A DNA stretch of 64,000 nucleotides. Source: Aquimarina sp042434915 (GTDB lineage: Bacteria; Bacteroidota; Bacteroidia; Flavobacteriales; Flavobacteriaceae). This document shows, in pieces, positions 18,501 through 26,241 of this stretch (the first letter of the stretch is position 1; each line of letters opens with the position of its first letter). A program made the translations under genes and the position numbers. The notes under the pieces were generated by a model, which saw only the letters and a program-made list of their open reading frames with translations, made no database searches and had not been told where the DNA came from. The DNA is taken from NCBI RefSeq assembly GCF_042434915.1, contig NZ_CP170198.1, positions 930,001 to 994,000 of the forward strand, written 5' to 3'.

Positions 18501-19631
18501 ATGCAAAGGCCCTCTAAACATATCACCTTAAAACATTTGCTGATTGGTGACCAAAAGATGATTGGACTACAGTTTCATCCTGATAAGGTAATCCAGGCAT
18601 TGATAAAAGAACTCCCCAATCCTAAATGGAGCAGAACGTTTGCGATGGTATATATAATTCATACCAAAGAAAACTTGAATCATATTTTTGAAAAATTTAG
18701 AGGTGTCGCTTGGATTAACGGAAATTCTTTTTTTAAAGAGAAAGTTATACGTGATAATGAGCCTGTCGATGTTAACCGGTATCGTAATAGAGCTAAAGCA
18801 GACTCATATAGATATGTGCCAGAAGCGTATCTTCTGAAACTAGAACTCAAAAGATATGCCCTAAACACCTGTAAAATATACATTTCGTTATTTGAGAAGT
18901 TCATAAACCAGTATCCCGATAAGGATATTGTGGAATTATCAGAGCAGGAGATAAGAGCATATTTGCAATTACTTATTTGTCAAAAAAAATCTAATATTTA
19001 TATTAATCAAACAATCAATAGCATTAAGTTTTATTACGAAGTAGTGATGGGAATGCCCAATCGATTTTATAGTATAGAAAGGCCTAGAAAAGAACAAAAG
19101 CTTCCACAAGTAGTATCAAAAGAAGAAATTCTCACTATGATTGCCAACACTAACAATATAAAACATCGTTGTATTATAAGCCTGTTATATTCTGCTGGAC
19201 TACGAAGAAGTGAACTATTAGAATTGAAAATTCAGGATATAGATAGTAAGAGGATGCTAATTCATATTAAAAACGCAAAAAATAATAAAGACCGATATTC
19301 ATTGTTATCAGAAACTGTGCTAAAAGAATTAAGAGTATATTACAAAGAGTGGAAACCACAAGACTACTTGTTTGAAGGATTAAAAGGAACTAAATATAGT
19401 GGAAGTAGTGTAAAAGAAATAGTAGTTAAGGCAGCAGAAAAATCGAAGATAAACAGGAGAGTAACTCCGCATATGTTACGGCATAGTTTTGCTACTCATC
19501 TTTTAGAAAATGGTACTGACTTAAGATATATTCAAACACTGCTTGGACATAGTAGTACAAAAACAACAGAAATTTATACTCAAGTGGCGGTAAACAATTT
19601 CAAATCAATTAAAAATCCACTAGATTTGTAA
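18501..19631 (+). CDS. Tyrosine recombinase of the cassette array (XerC/D-like)
   Basis: A 376-residue tyrosine recombinase. An unusual N-terminal extension of about 105 residues (GLQFHPDKVIQALIKELPNP, VAWINGN) precedes a SAM-like core-binding domain (about 108-195) and the catalytic domain. Catalytic residues: R235 (SAGLRRSEL), K260, H324/R327 (PHMLRHSFATHL), H350 (LLGHSSTKTT) and Y359. From memory, K-to-HxxR spacing is 64 here, about 72 in E. coli XerD and about 106 in IntI1, so I see no IntI-specific insertion. The gene is codirectional with, and 41 bp upstream of, the first cassette. Likely catalyses cassette excision and insertion (inference from position and array structure). Confidence 0.9.
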   Translation: MQRPSKHITLKHLLIGDQKMIGLQFHPDKVIQALIKELPNPKWSRTFAMVYIIHTKENLNHIFEKFRGVAWINGNSFFKEKVIRDNEPVDVNRYRNRAKADSYRYVPEAYLLKLELKRYALNTCKIYISLFEKFINQYPDKDIVELSEQEIRAYLQLLICQKKSNIYINQTINSIKFYYEVVMGMPNRFYSIERPRKEQKLPQVVSKEEILTMIANTNNIKHRCIISLLYSAGLRRSELLELKIQDIDSKRMLIHIKNAKNNKDRYSLLSETVLKELRVYYKEWKPQDYLFEGLKGTKYSGSSVKEIVVKAAEKSKINRRVTPHMLRHSFATHLLENGTDLRYIQTLLGHSSTKTTEIYTQVAVNNFKSIKNPLDL

Positions 19632-19678
19632 TAAATACATGGAATATAATAGCAATTGCTATTATAACATTGTTGTGC
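19632..19678 (+). other. Candidate attI (primary insertion site)
   Basis: Between the integrase stop and cassette 1 lies a perfect 22-bp palindrome (19645-19666, half-site TATAATAGCAA). Six bases later comes the crossover core GTTGTGC (G at 19672). The TATAA...GTT arrangement mimics the right end of the attC sites (TATAC...CGTT), but the long folded arm of an attC is absent, as expected for attI. Confidence 0.6.
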
Positions 19679-19694
19679 AACATTAGAGAAAACC

Positions 19695-20300
19695 GTGAAA
19701 ATCGAATTAGTCCCATTAATTGAACTACCAACTTTTAAGTTTCCAGACTTAAATGAGATAACGGATATTGATGAGAAAAATCGACTTCTAATTGAACGGA
19801 ATTATTCAGATGTTAAAAATCTTAAACCATTTAATGAGCATCACTACAAGCTATCAGAGATTAGCGATGCTGATTTGAAAAAAGCAATCGAATTACATGT
19901 TTCAGATTTACCAATAACTGAATCCTGTACTTTTTTTGGCGGATATGGATTGAAAATAAATGACGAGTTTGTTCTGTTTCCACAATGTTGCGGATTGTTA
20001 AGCGAAATAAATGATTGGAAAAAAATACTGAATGTGAATTTTGAACCATTTTATTTACCAGAATGCCATCCATCACCGAAATTTAAAAAAGTCGGAAACG
20101 AAGTTGTCATTGAATGTGATTCAACTTACGAAGACTTTTATCCTGAAACCAAAAGAGTGATAAAAGTAAATCAGGAATCTTTGATTTTTGCTATAAACAA
20201 TGTTTGCACTGAATTAGAAGAAATATCAAAAAGACTTGATACTTTCAATTTGGAATATGGAACAGAAAGCGTTGCAGAAAATTTAATATGGAAAGAATAA
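19695..20300 (+). CDS. Cassette 1: hypothetical protein
   Basis: A 201-residue soluble protein with a GTG start 22 bp inside the cassette. No family recognised. Visible features are a CTFFGGYGLKINDEFVLFPQCCGLL segment, resembling a beta-rich core, and a helical C-terminus with ELEEISKRLD. As first cassette it is the one most likely to be transcribed by read-through from the integrase promoter. Confidence 0.75.
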   Translation: MKIELVPLIELPTFKFPDLNEITDIDEKNRLLIERNYSDVKNLKPFNEHHYKLSEISDADLKKAIELHVSDLPITESCTFFGGYGLKINDEFVLFPQCCGLLSEINDWKKILNVNFEPFYLPECHPSPKFKKVGNEVVIECDSTYEDFYPETKRVIKVNQESLIFAINNVCTELEEISKRLDTFNLEYGTESVAENLIWKE

Positions 20301-20304
20301 CGTT

Positions 20305-20437
20305 GCACAACAATGTATAACCGCAATTACGGCGGATTCGACTGCGTCCGAATCCACTCAGAATTGCTAAAGCCTGTGCTATACCAAAAATTAACGCATA
20401 TTAACCCGTAACTGACGGTTATACGAGACCGTTAGTA
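20305..20437 (+). repeat. attC of cassette 1 (type B)
   Basis: R' GCACAAC complements the cassette start GTTGTGC. Inner arms TGTATAACCG and CGGTTATACG pair. Ends at GTTAGTA. Type B is shared with cassettes 4, 9 and 44. Confidence 0.9.
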
Positions 20438-20449
20438 TTAATTGAAAAA

Positions 20450-20932
20450 ATGAGACGATTAAAGTTATTATTGACTAGCCTATTTATATTAATCTCAATA
20501 GTAATTATAACAGCTTATTTTATACCTAATATTATTAAAATAATTGCTGATTATAATTATAGACCTAAAATAAACATCTACAAGCTTATAATCATTTTGA
20601 TTCAATTGTCAATATTGATTTATGTTGCTTATAGAGCTTTAAAATATCTGAGAATTAATCTATCAAATCGAGAATTAAAAAGAGAAATGCTAAATTCCAA
20701 TTGGATAAAGATTGAGTCCAAAAATTATGTCTTTGATTTATATAAAGATGAGAATTCTTCTTCATATAAAGTTCATACATATAAACCCAAACATGGAGGA
20801 GTTGACGTAATCCACTATTTGACAAATGACGAAGTAAAAAATTACCTGTCAAACGGAATTGATAGTTTAAAACTTAGATTTGATGATATGGATAAAAACT
20901 ATTCTAAATATGAATTGAAATCGTGGAGATAA
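20450..20932 (+). CDS. Cassette 2: two-helix membrane protein (copy 1)
   Basis: A 160-residue protein with two N-terminal membrane helices (about 4-26 and 45-66) and a hydrophilic C-terminal domain containing WIKIESKNYVFDLYKDEN. No known family. It is duplicated at 39909-40391 with an identical protein and at least one synonymous base change. The whole cassette including its attC is duplicated, in a different neighbourhood. Confidence 0.75.
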   Translation: MRRLKLLLTSLFILISIVIITAYFIPNIIKIIADYNYRPKINIYKLIIILIQLSILIYVAYRALKYLRINLSNRELKREMLNSNWIKIESKNYVFDLYKDENSSSYKVHTYKPKHGGVDVIHYLTNDEVKNYLSNGIDSLKLRFDDMDKNYSKYELKSWR

Positions 20933-20937
20933 ACTAA

Positions 20938-21125
20938 TACTAACACTATGTAAACGCAATGCTTTTAAGGACTTTGGTCTAAGGGAGTTTTGTGTTTGTG
21001 AGGTCGACGTCACAAATTTTATTATTTTACAATCAAATTTAAAAAACTAAAAAGTGTAACGCCTTGCGCCCTATCGAAAGTCACTGACTTTTTACACGCA
21101 CAGACGTTTACATTTAACGTTATGC
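20938..21125 (+). repeat. attC of cassette 2
   Basis: R' TACTAAC complements GTTAGTA, and complementarity extends further (AACTAATACTAAC against GTTAGTATTAATT). Arms TATGTAAACG and CGTTTACATT pair. 188 bp; same type as cassette 26. Confidence 0.9.
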
Positions 21126-21543
21126 CCAAGCATCATAAGTGAAAACAGCAGCTGAAAAGCAGAACGCAAGCAATACGTTTGACGGACGGGCTACACTGCA
21201 AAGACCTGAGTATTTTTCAAAGGTTTTTACCGATTCAAAAGTTGGAGCTTTTACCCGATTCGGACGCTGTACGCGGTTGCGAACTTACGTTGGTTAAGCC
21301 TATTCCCATAGTATCAAAGCGATCGCGAGAGTTAGAAAAGCAATACGTAAGGGTTTCGTAAGAAATTATCGCTTTGCTAAGCAAGTTTGCAAAATACAGG
21401 CTTCGTAAAAGCCAGAGCATAACAAAATGTATAAGTTCATAGCGGCGGAAATTCCTAACGGAATTTCACGCGCATTTGCTATCTTTGAGCTGTGCGGAAC
21501 ATTCTTTTTCGAGTTTGCCCGCTACGAAACTATACATTAAGCG
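21120..21543 (+). mobile_element. Cassette 3: ORF-less cassette family (copy 1)
   Basis: A 424-bp cassette, type member of a family with 14 complete copies here (423-425 bp each). The body (about 300 bp) starts TTATGCCCAAGCAT and ends at R' GCATAAC (21417-21423). No reading frame is kept between copies: homopolymer indels (CCC/CCCC) and stops differ. A 9-bp stem CAAAGCGAT (21315-21323) with ATCGCTTTG (21368-21376) is retained in most copies, as is a small GGCTT/AAGCC hairpin just before the attC, suggesting a structured RNA or DNA element. The attC (type A) carries the GAAATTCC/GGAATTTC inner hairpin and TATCTTTG (21480-21487), a -7-box match. Confidence 0.85.
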
Positions 21544-21555
21544 TTGCCCATAATT

Positions 21556-22107
21556 ATGAAAAAAATCCGTCTGACATTAACAGTTGCAGTTTTAATTTCA
21601 AGTTTTGGTTTTTCACAGTCAAAATCTGAAATTGAAAATCTGCTGGATGGAATTTCAAAAATTAAGAACTCGAAAGAAATAACGAAAACCGAACAAGCCG
21701 AAAAACTGATTGAATATGGCTGGCGGATTTTACCAACTATTGCGGAATTTTTTACCGACCAAACTCTGACTGATATAAAGTCGGAATGTCACGACCGAAT
21801 TTTAAAAAAAGGGGAACTTGCAATAATATTAGCTGACCGAATTGAGGGAATGCCATACTTTACGCTAACTGGAATGCAAAACTGTATTTTGACCTTCTGC
21901 GAGAACAATCCGAATTTAGTTGAGTATTATCTTCCTGCAATTGTAGCTCAAGGAATGGCTGAATTCCAAGAAAAATATAACGAGTGGATGGCAAGCGATG
22001 ACCGAATTGATTGGACACCAATGCTGAATTATAAATCAAAAAAAGAATTGCGGAAAATAAAGCGAGAGCGGAAAAAAGCAATTCGTGAAATGCAATCGAA
22101 AAAATAA
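21556..22107 (+). CDS. Cassette 4: secreted hypothetical protein
   Basis: A 183-residue protein with a signal peptide (MKKIRLTLTVAVLISSFGFS). The mature part has SECHDRILKKGELAIILADRIEGMPYFTLTGMQNCILTFCENNPN, with three Cys, and a basic coiled C-terminus. ATG at 21556 is preferred over TTG at the cassette boundary. Family not recognised. Confidence 0.78.
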   Translation: MKKIRLTLTVAVLISSFGFSQSKSEIENLLDGISKIKNSKEITKTEQAEKLIEYGWRILPTIAEFFTDQTLTDIKSECHDRILKKGELAIILADRIEGMPYFTLTGMQNCILTFCENNPNLVEYYLPAIVAQGMAEFQEKYNEWMASDDRIDWTPMLNYKSKKELRKIKRERKKAIREMQSKK

Positions 22108-22111
22108 CTAT

Positions 22112-22243
22112 GGGCAACAATGTATAACCGCAATTACGGCGGATTCGACTACGTCCGAATCCACTCGGAATTGCTAATGTCAGTTCCTAACCGAAAATCA
22201 TTAACTTTAAACCGTAACTGACGGTTATACGAGACCGTTATGC
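22112..22243 (+). repeat. attC of cassette 4 (type B)
   Basis: R' GGGCAAC complements the cassette start GTTGCCC. Arms TGTATAACCG/CGGTTATACG. Ends at GTTATGC. Confidence 0.9.
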
Positions 22244-22660
22244 CCAAGCATTAGAAGTGGAAACAGCACGTGAAAAGCAGAACGCAAACAGACTCTAAAC
22301 GGACGGGCTACACTGCAAAGACCTGAGTATTTTTTCAAAGATTTTTGCCGATTGAAAAGTTGTAGCTTTTCCCGATTCGGACGCTGTACGCGGTAGCGAA
22401 CTTACTTTGGTTAAACCTATTCCAATAGTAACAAAGCGATCGCGAGAGTTAGAAAAGCAATACGCAAGGATTTCGTAAGAAATTATCGCTTTGCTAAGCA
22501 AGTTTGCAAAATACAGGCTTCATAAAAGCCAGAGCATAACAAAATGTATAGATTAATAGCGGCTGAAATTCCTAACGGAATTTCACGCGCATTTGCTATC
22601 TTTGAGCTGTGCGGAACATTCTTTTTCGAGTTTGCCCGCTACCAAACTATACATTAAACG
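22238..22660 (+). mobile_element. Cassette 5: ORF-less cassette (copy 2)
   Basis: A 423-bp member of the family described for cassette 3; R' GCATAAC at 22534-22540. The start reads GTTATGCCCAAGCATTAG, so the frame open in some copies is closed here. The last bases before the junction are ATTAAACG instead of the usual ATTAAGCG. Confidence 0.85.
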
Positions 22661-22681
22661 TTGTGTACAAGCGGGAAAATT

Positions 22682-23110
22682 ATGAACGAAATAGAAATCG
22701 CTAAATATTACTTTATAACCAAAATAAATGAACCTGAGGATAATTCGCTTGAATTTGAACTCATTTGCGGAGTGGTTTCTGAAAATGAAGAAGACGTGTT
22801 AATTGGGGATAAAAACCTCGGACCGGCGCGACGAATTTTAGAGGATTATAACAATCGTTATAAAATCACATTTGATAGTTATATCGGATACGCTGTTTTA
22901 GATGAAAGTTATGCGGATAAATTAAGTGATAATTTCACTGGATATAACCCGAGGATTTACACTGAATCAAATTTCCTGAATTATATAAAAGAGGATACTT
23001 TTGCCACTAAGGATTATCCTGGAGAATTTAAACATTATGCTTTTCTGAGTGAAAATCACTTACTGAATGTAGCAGCGGAATCGGAACCCAAAATTGAAAA
23101 AATAAAATAG
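22682..23110 (+). CDS. Cassette 6: hypothetical protein
   Basis: A 142-residue acidic soluble protein (MNEIEIAKYYFITKINEPED), no domain recognised. The first ATG lies 21 bp inside the cassette. Small acidic proteins of this kind in arrays are often immunity-like, but nothing specific supports that here. Confidence 0.7.
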   Translation: MNEIEIAKYYFITKINEPEDNSLEFELICGVVSENEEDVLIGDKNLGPARRILEDYNNRYKITFDSYIGYAVLDESYADKLSDNFTGYNPRIYTESNFLNYIKEDTFATKDYPGEFKHYAFLSENHLLNVAAESEPKIEKIK

Positions 23111-23115
23111 CCAGT

Positions 23116-23286
23116 ACACAACAACATATATGTGATCATAGCAGTTAGGTGATCAATCGAAAGGTTCTTGTATATTTGGTAAGGCGCAATGCTTGCAAAA
23201 TGGAAAAGTTAGCAACCAATGTGCAGTTTTTGTCGAAAAGAGGGTAACATTTTGCTCTGCTACGACACATATATTAAACGTTACCC
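23116..23286 (+). repeat. attC of cassette 6
   Basis: R' ACACAAC (extended TACACAAC) complements GTTGTGTA. Arms CATATATGTG and CACATATATT pair. 171 bp; a type seen once here. Confidence 0.88.
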
Positions 23287-23303
23287 ACAATGTAAACCAA
23301 CCT

Positions 23304-23996
23304 ATGAATATTGATTTAAAATTTTTAGAACCATATCTTATTTACATTGTTGGTGGATTTATAACTCTTCTGATTTTATACTTACGTAGTTTTTTTCAAG
23401 AAAGCGGAAAAATCGCAGCTCTAAAACTAAGAAATAAAGAATTAGTTGAAGAAACTGAATCAATAAAGAAAAATCATCAACTAGATATTGAAAAACGAAA
23501 ATATCAATACGAAAGTAAAAAAGAACAATATGTTAATTTTTTCAAATTAATAGATAAGTTCACCAGAGAAGCAAATAAGTCTACACAAGAAAAACTAATG
23601 CCAATTTTGGACGAGTTTAATAAAAACTACCTGAATGCTGCGAGCCAAAACAACAAACGGAATGAAACAAAAGCCGTAACTGTAATGTCTAAAAAAATGC
23701 AAAAATTAGCATTTGAAGCAAACGAAGATTTAATCAAAATTAAACAAGAAACTAATACGATTAAATTAATTGCAAGTGACGAGATTTTGAATAAACTAAA
23801 TTTAATGGAATTGGCTTATGATAAAAATATGGAAAAGTCGAACAAAATGATGTCGGACTTACCACGCCAAATGATGATTAATGACCAAGAAGGAATGAAA
23901 AGAAACCAACGAGAAATAGAAGTTTCTGGATTAGTTATTCAAGGAATTAAGGATGATATTATTAAATTAATGAGAAAAGAATTGAACGAAATCTAA
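23304..23996 (+). CDS. Cassette 7: membrane-anchored coiled-coil protein
   Basis: A 230-residue protein with one N-terminal membrane helix (YLIYIVGGFITLLILYL) followed by a long charged coiled coil (LRNKELVEETESIKKNHQLDIEKRK) and more helices. No family recognised. The frame is open back into the previous attC, but ATG at 23304 lies inside the cassette with a good context. Confidence 0.75.
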   Translation: MNIDLKFLEPYLIYIVGGFITLLILYLRSFFQESGKIAALKLRNKELVEETESIKKNHQLDIEKRKYQYESKKEQYVNFFKLIDKFTREANKSTQEKLMPILDEFNKNYLNAASQNNKRNETKAVTVMSKKMQKLAFEANEDLIKIKQETNTIKLIASDEILNKLNLMELAYDKNMEKSNKMMSDLPRQMMINDQEGMKRNQREIEVSGLVIQGIKDDIIKLMRKELNEI

Positions 23997-24006
23997 AAAA
24001 CACTGT

Positions 24007-24138
24007 GGGTAACAACGTATAAAATTAATTGCTAGTTCTAGCCTACTTACGAAAGTCCTCACGGACTTTCTATCTGTGATTTATTTGCTAACTTTAGTGC
24101 TTAAAACACGCAACTAATCTTATACAAAACCGTTGTGT
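24007..24138 (+). repeat. attC of cassette 7 (type E)
   Basis: R' GGGTAAC complements GTTACCC. The inner part GCTAGTTCTAGC is followed by the GAAAGTCC/GGACTTTC hairpin. Ends ACCGTTGTGTG. Confidence 0.9.
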
Positions 24139-24164
24139 GCAATTACCAAGCAAACCCAAAAAAG

Positions 24165-24575
24165 ATGAATCAAAAACGTTTTTCTGAATTAATTAAATCA
24201 TTTTTGGTTGAGAAATTCCCAGAATTCACCAAAACTATCAATTACAAAGACGATAATTCTTTTGGTTGCGACTTAAGAAATCCGACAAACGAATTTTCCA
24301 TTTGGATTGCTACATATAATTCTGAAATCACAATCGGATTGGAAGACCCAAGTGGAAAAACTGATATTCATACTCATATATCCTGTTATAAAGAAGAGGA
24401 TATTAATAATGCATTGACTGACTTAGCAACCGAAATAAATAATATTACGAAAGGAAAGACCTTCTTGTATCATAGTGACGGGATTGGCTACCAATTGACG
24501 AATGATATTAATTTGATTTTAAAAAGAAAAAATACATTTGAAAATATACGAGTGTACAATTGGAATGTAAATTAG
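24165..24575 (+). CDS. Cassette 8: hypothetical protein
   Basis: A 136-residue soluble protein starting MNQKRFSELIKSFLVEKFPE, with a beta-rich middle (NEFSIWIATYNSEITIGLEDP) and HTHISC. No family recognised. Its attC is interrupted by the first IS copy, which may block excision of this cassette. Confidence 0.7.
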   Translation: MNQKRFSELIKSFLVEKFPEFTKTINYKDDNSFGCDLRNPTNEFSIWIATYNSEITIGLEDPSGKTDIHTHISCYKEEDINNALTDLATEINNITKGKTFLYHSDGIGYQLTNDINLILKRKNTFENIRVYNWNVN

Positions 24576-24593
24576 ATAAAAAGAAAAAACTGC

Positions 24594-24607
24594 ACACAAC
24601 ATAGTAT
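24594..24607 (+). repeat. attC of cassette 8, left fragment
   Basis: R' ACACAAC (extended GCACACAAC) complements the cassette start GTTGTGTGC. Only 14 bp remain, ending ATAGTAT, before the IS element. Confidence 0.85.
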
Positions 24608-24924
24608 CCTATGAAAAGCACTCGCCTAGTTCCTTAAAATTAATATTTATTTTTTTAATTATTTCATATTGTTAATGATTAGCTGTTAGAATGTTGATAA
24701 TTCCGGTAGGATTATCAATATTTCAATAGCTTTTAAATAACTTGCTCGGCATCCTATATGTGATCCATTGTTTGATATGATGGTCACCAGCATCTGTATG
24801 ATTATACGTTATAATAAACCTGGTCACTTGCTATAAATGTGTGATACCTAATTCTCTGGTTCACCTACGTTGTTTTGTGCTTCAGGTTTTGCTACTTCTG
24901 TATGAGCTTTGTTATATGTTTATA
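24608..24924 (-). ncRNA. Candidate bridge-RNA region of IS copy 1
   Basis: In IS1111-type elements the bridge RNA lies in the noncoding end downstream of the transposase (established for the family). This 317-bp end contains a perfect 8-bp hairpin TTGATAAT/ATTATCAA (24694-24718). It also has a CACCAG/CTGGT hairpin whose 29-base loop holds TGTAT (24795-24799) and ATAATAA (24811-24817), resembling the two halves of the attC target. Boundaries unknown. Confidence 0.4.
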
Positions 24925-25980
24925 TTATTCTATAACCCCTATAGTGTATGGTATTTCGTTCTTTATAACCGCTAAGGTTCTACTTAATAATTTACGTGCT
25001 ACTTTTATGATTATACTCTTTACGTTCTTTCCTATATGTTTTCTATAATAGGCTTGCATGACTGGATCAGTGCGTATGGCTTGCCATGAGGCCTCTATAA
25101 AATAGCTGCGCATAAGTCTGTGTGCTCGCATGGTTATACCAGTGTGTTTTAGATTATCTCCACTTTGATGAATCCCTGGCGCTAGCCCCACATAACCTGC
25201 TAGATGTTTTATGCTATGAAATCGACGTAAATCACCTAGCTCACAAATAATACCACAGGCTACAATACCACCAATACCAGGAATGCTACGTAATAGATAA
25301 TAATCTTTCTTAAAATGTTTACGACAATATGCTCGTAGTTTTGTAGAGACACTTCTTAGTTCTTGATCTATAAATCTAAAGCTTCGCATTCTACTATCGA
25401 GGGTCTCCCGGGCTGTAGGATGATCAAATACTACAGCATCCACCCAATCTCTAAACTTATGGCTCCAATGATCATTATCATAGGCTTTGGGAATACTTAC
25501 TCCAAAATAGAGCAACTGCATTTTTATATAACTCTTAACGCGTCTAAAATCTTTGACTAGATCGTTACGTCTTCTAAAAAGGCTTCGCAGTTGCTCTCGC
25601 TCTATTGTTGGGATATGGATACTCTCCAATCGTGCGTCTTTTAGTTCTCTTGCGATACGTTGTGCATCGATTTTGTCGGTTTTGGTAAACCGCTCTTTTC
25701 CTTTGCGATGAATATCAGCGGGATTCACAACCAATGAGCGCCATCCATACTGCTCAAAATTCCGATGTGCATAGTACCCACAACAGCCTGCTTCATAAGC
25801 GGTAGATACCTCATAATTCTTAAAATGTTTATAGACATACGCCTTAAGTATCTCTGGATTTGGAGGCATTGTAAAGGACTTTCCAGAAAATAGATCGGTA
25901 GCACAATGAATTCTCCAACTACGTTTGTGGATATCAATGCCAATGTATAACTTTGGTTGAGCAGTTTGTTCAGATTTCAT
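24925..25980 (-). CDS. IS110-family transposase, copy 1
   Basis: A 351-residue DEDD recombinase. The RuvC-like domain has D in IGIDIHKRSW, E in TAYEAGCCGY and the D-D pair in KTDKIDAQRIAREL. The C-terminal Transposase_20 domain has SIPGIGGIVACGIICELGD, GLAPGIHQSGDNLKHTGIT (catalytic Ser of the family) and RLMRSYFIEASW. Full length and identical in sequence to copy 2, so the element moved recently. Confidence 0.93.
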   Translation of the reverse strand: MKSEQTAQPKLYIGIDIHKRSWRIHCATDLFSGKSFTMPPNPEILKAYVYKHFKNYEVSTAYEAGCCGYYAHRNFEQYGWRSLVVNPADIHRKGKERFTKTDKIDAQRIARELKDARLESIHIPTIEREQLRSLFRRRNDLVKDFRRVKSYIKMQLLYFGVSIPKAYDNDHWSHKFRDWVDAVVFDHPTARETLDSRMRSFRFIDQELRSVSTKLRAYCRKHFKKDYYLLRSIPGIGGIVACGIICELGDLRRFHSIKHLAGYVGLAPGIHQSGDNLKHTGITMRAHRLMRSYFIEASWQAIRTDPVMQAYYRKHIGKNVKSIIIKVARKLLSRTLAVIKNEIPYTIGVIE

Positions 25981-26040
25981 ATCTTAATTGTTTTTAGTGA
26001 ACTTTAAAGATACTGGACTTTCTGCTTTTTCATGGATGCT

Positions 26041-26223
26041 AAAAATAATGCGTAAGTTTATTTCTAAATCAAAAGTTAGTGCCTGTTTGGAAAGTCGCCA
26101 AATTTTAAATTTGACGATTTCCAACAAAAAAATAAATAGTAAAATTTAAAAATCTGGCTTGTGGCTCAACCGAAAAATAATCGCTAATTTGCACGCAACG
26201 AGCCATACACAAGACCGTTGTAC
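26041..26223 (+). repeat. Mosaic attC right part beyond IS copy 1
   Basis: The first ~49 bp (AAAAATAATGCGTAAG...GCCTGTTTG) equal the attC of cassette 10. The rest (GAAAGTCGCC...TTTGACGATTTCC) follows the attC type of cassette 13. Ends at GTTGTAC. Its left arm is not present next to it; together with the 24594-24607 fragment it does not form a perfectly matched site. Confidence 0.8.
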
Positions 26224-26241
26224 CTCATTAAAACCAAAATT

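Larger units (their letters stand above)
24608..26040 (-). mobile_element. IS110-family (IS1111-type) element, copy 1
   Basis: 1,433 bp. Ends are defined by comparison with the uninterrupted attC at 28085: target GTAT|AAAAATAATGCG, element CCTATGAAAAGC...CATGGATGCT. One T is shared, so each end may shift by 1 bp. There is no target duplication. Subterminal inverted repeats ATCCTATGAAAAGCA and ATCCATGAAAAAGCA (complement of the right end) fit the IS1111 group. The long noncoding end (317 bp) is downstream of the transposase, also as in IS1111. It is inserted in an attC, like the known IS1111-attC group. Confidence 0.9.

Noticed and set aside
18501..19631. Canonical integron integrase IntI
   Set aside because: Spacing between catalytic residues and gene orientation do not fit IntI; called an XerC/D-like recombinase of an integron-like array instead.
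21120..21543. Short frames in both strands of the ORF-less cassettes (about 60-75 codons)
   Set aside because: Each is open in only some copies; indels and different stops break them in others, so they are not treated as genes.
24608..26040. Target-site duplication around the IS copies
   Set aside because: Only a single T is shared at the two ends; IS110-family elements are not expected to duplicate their target.
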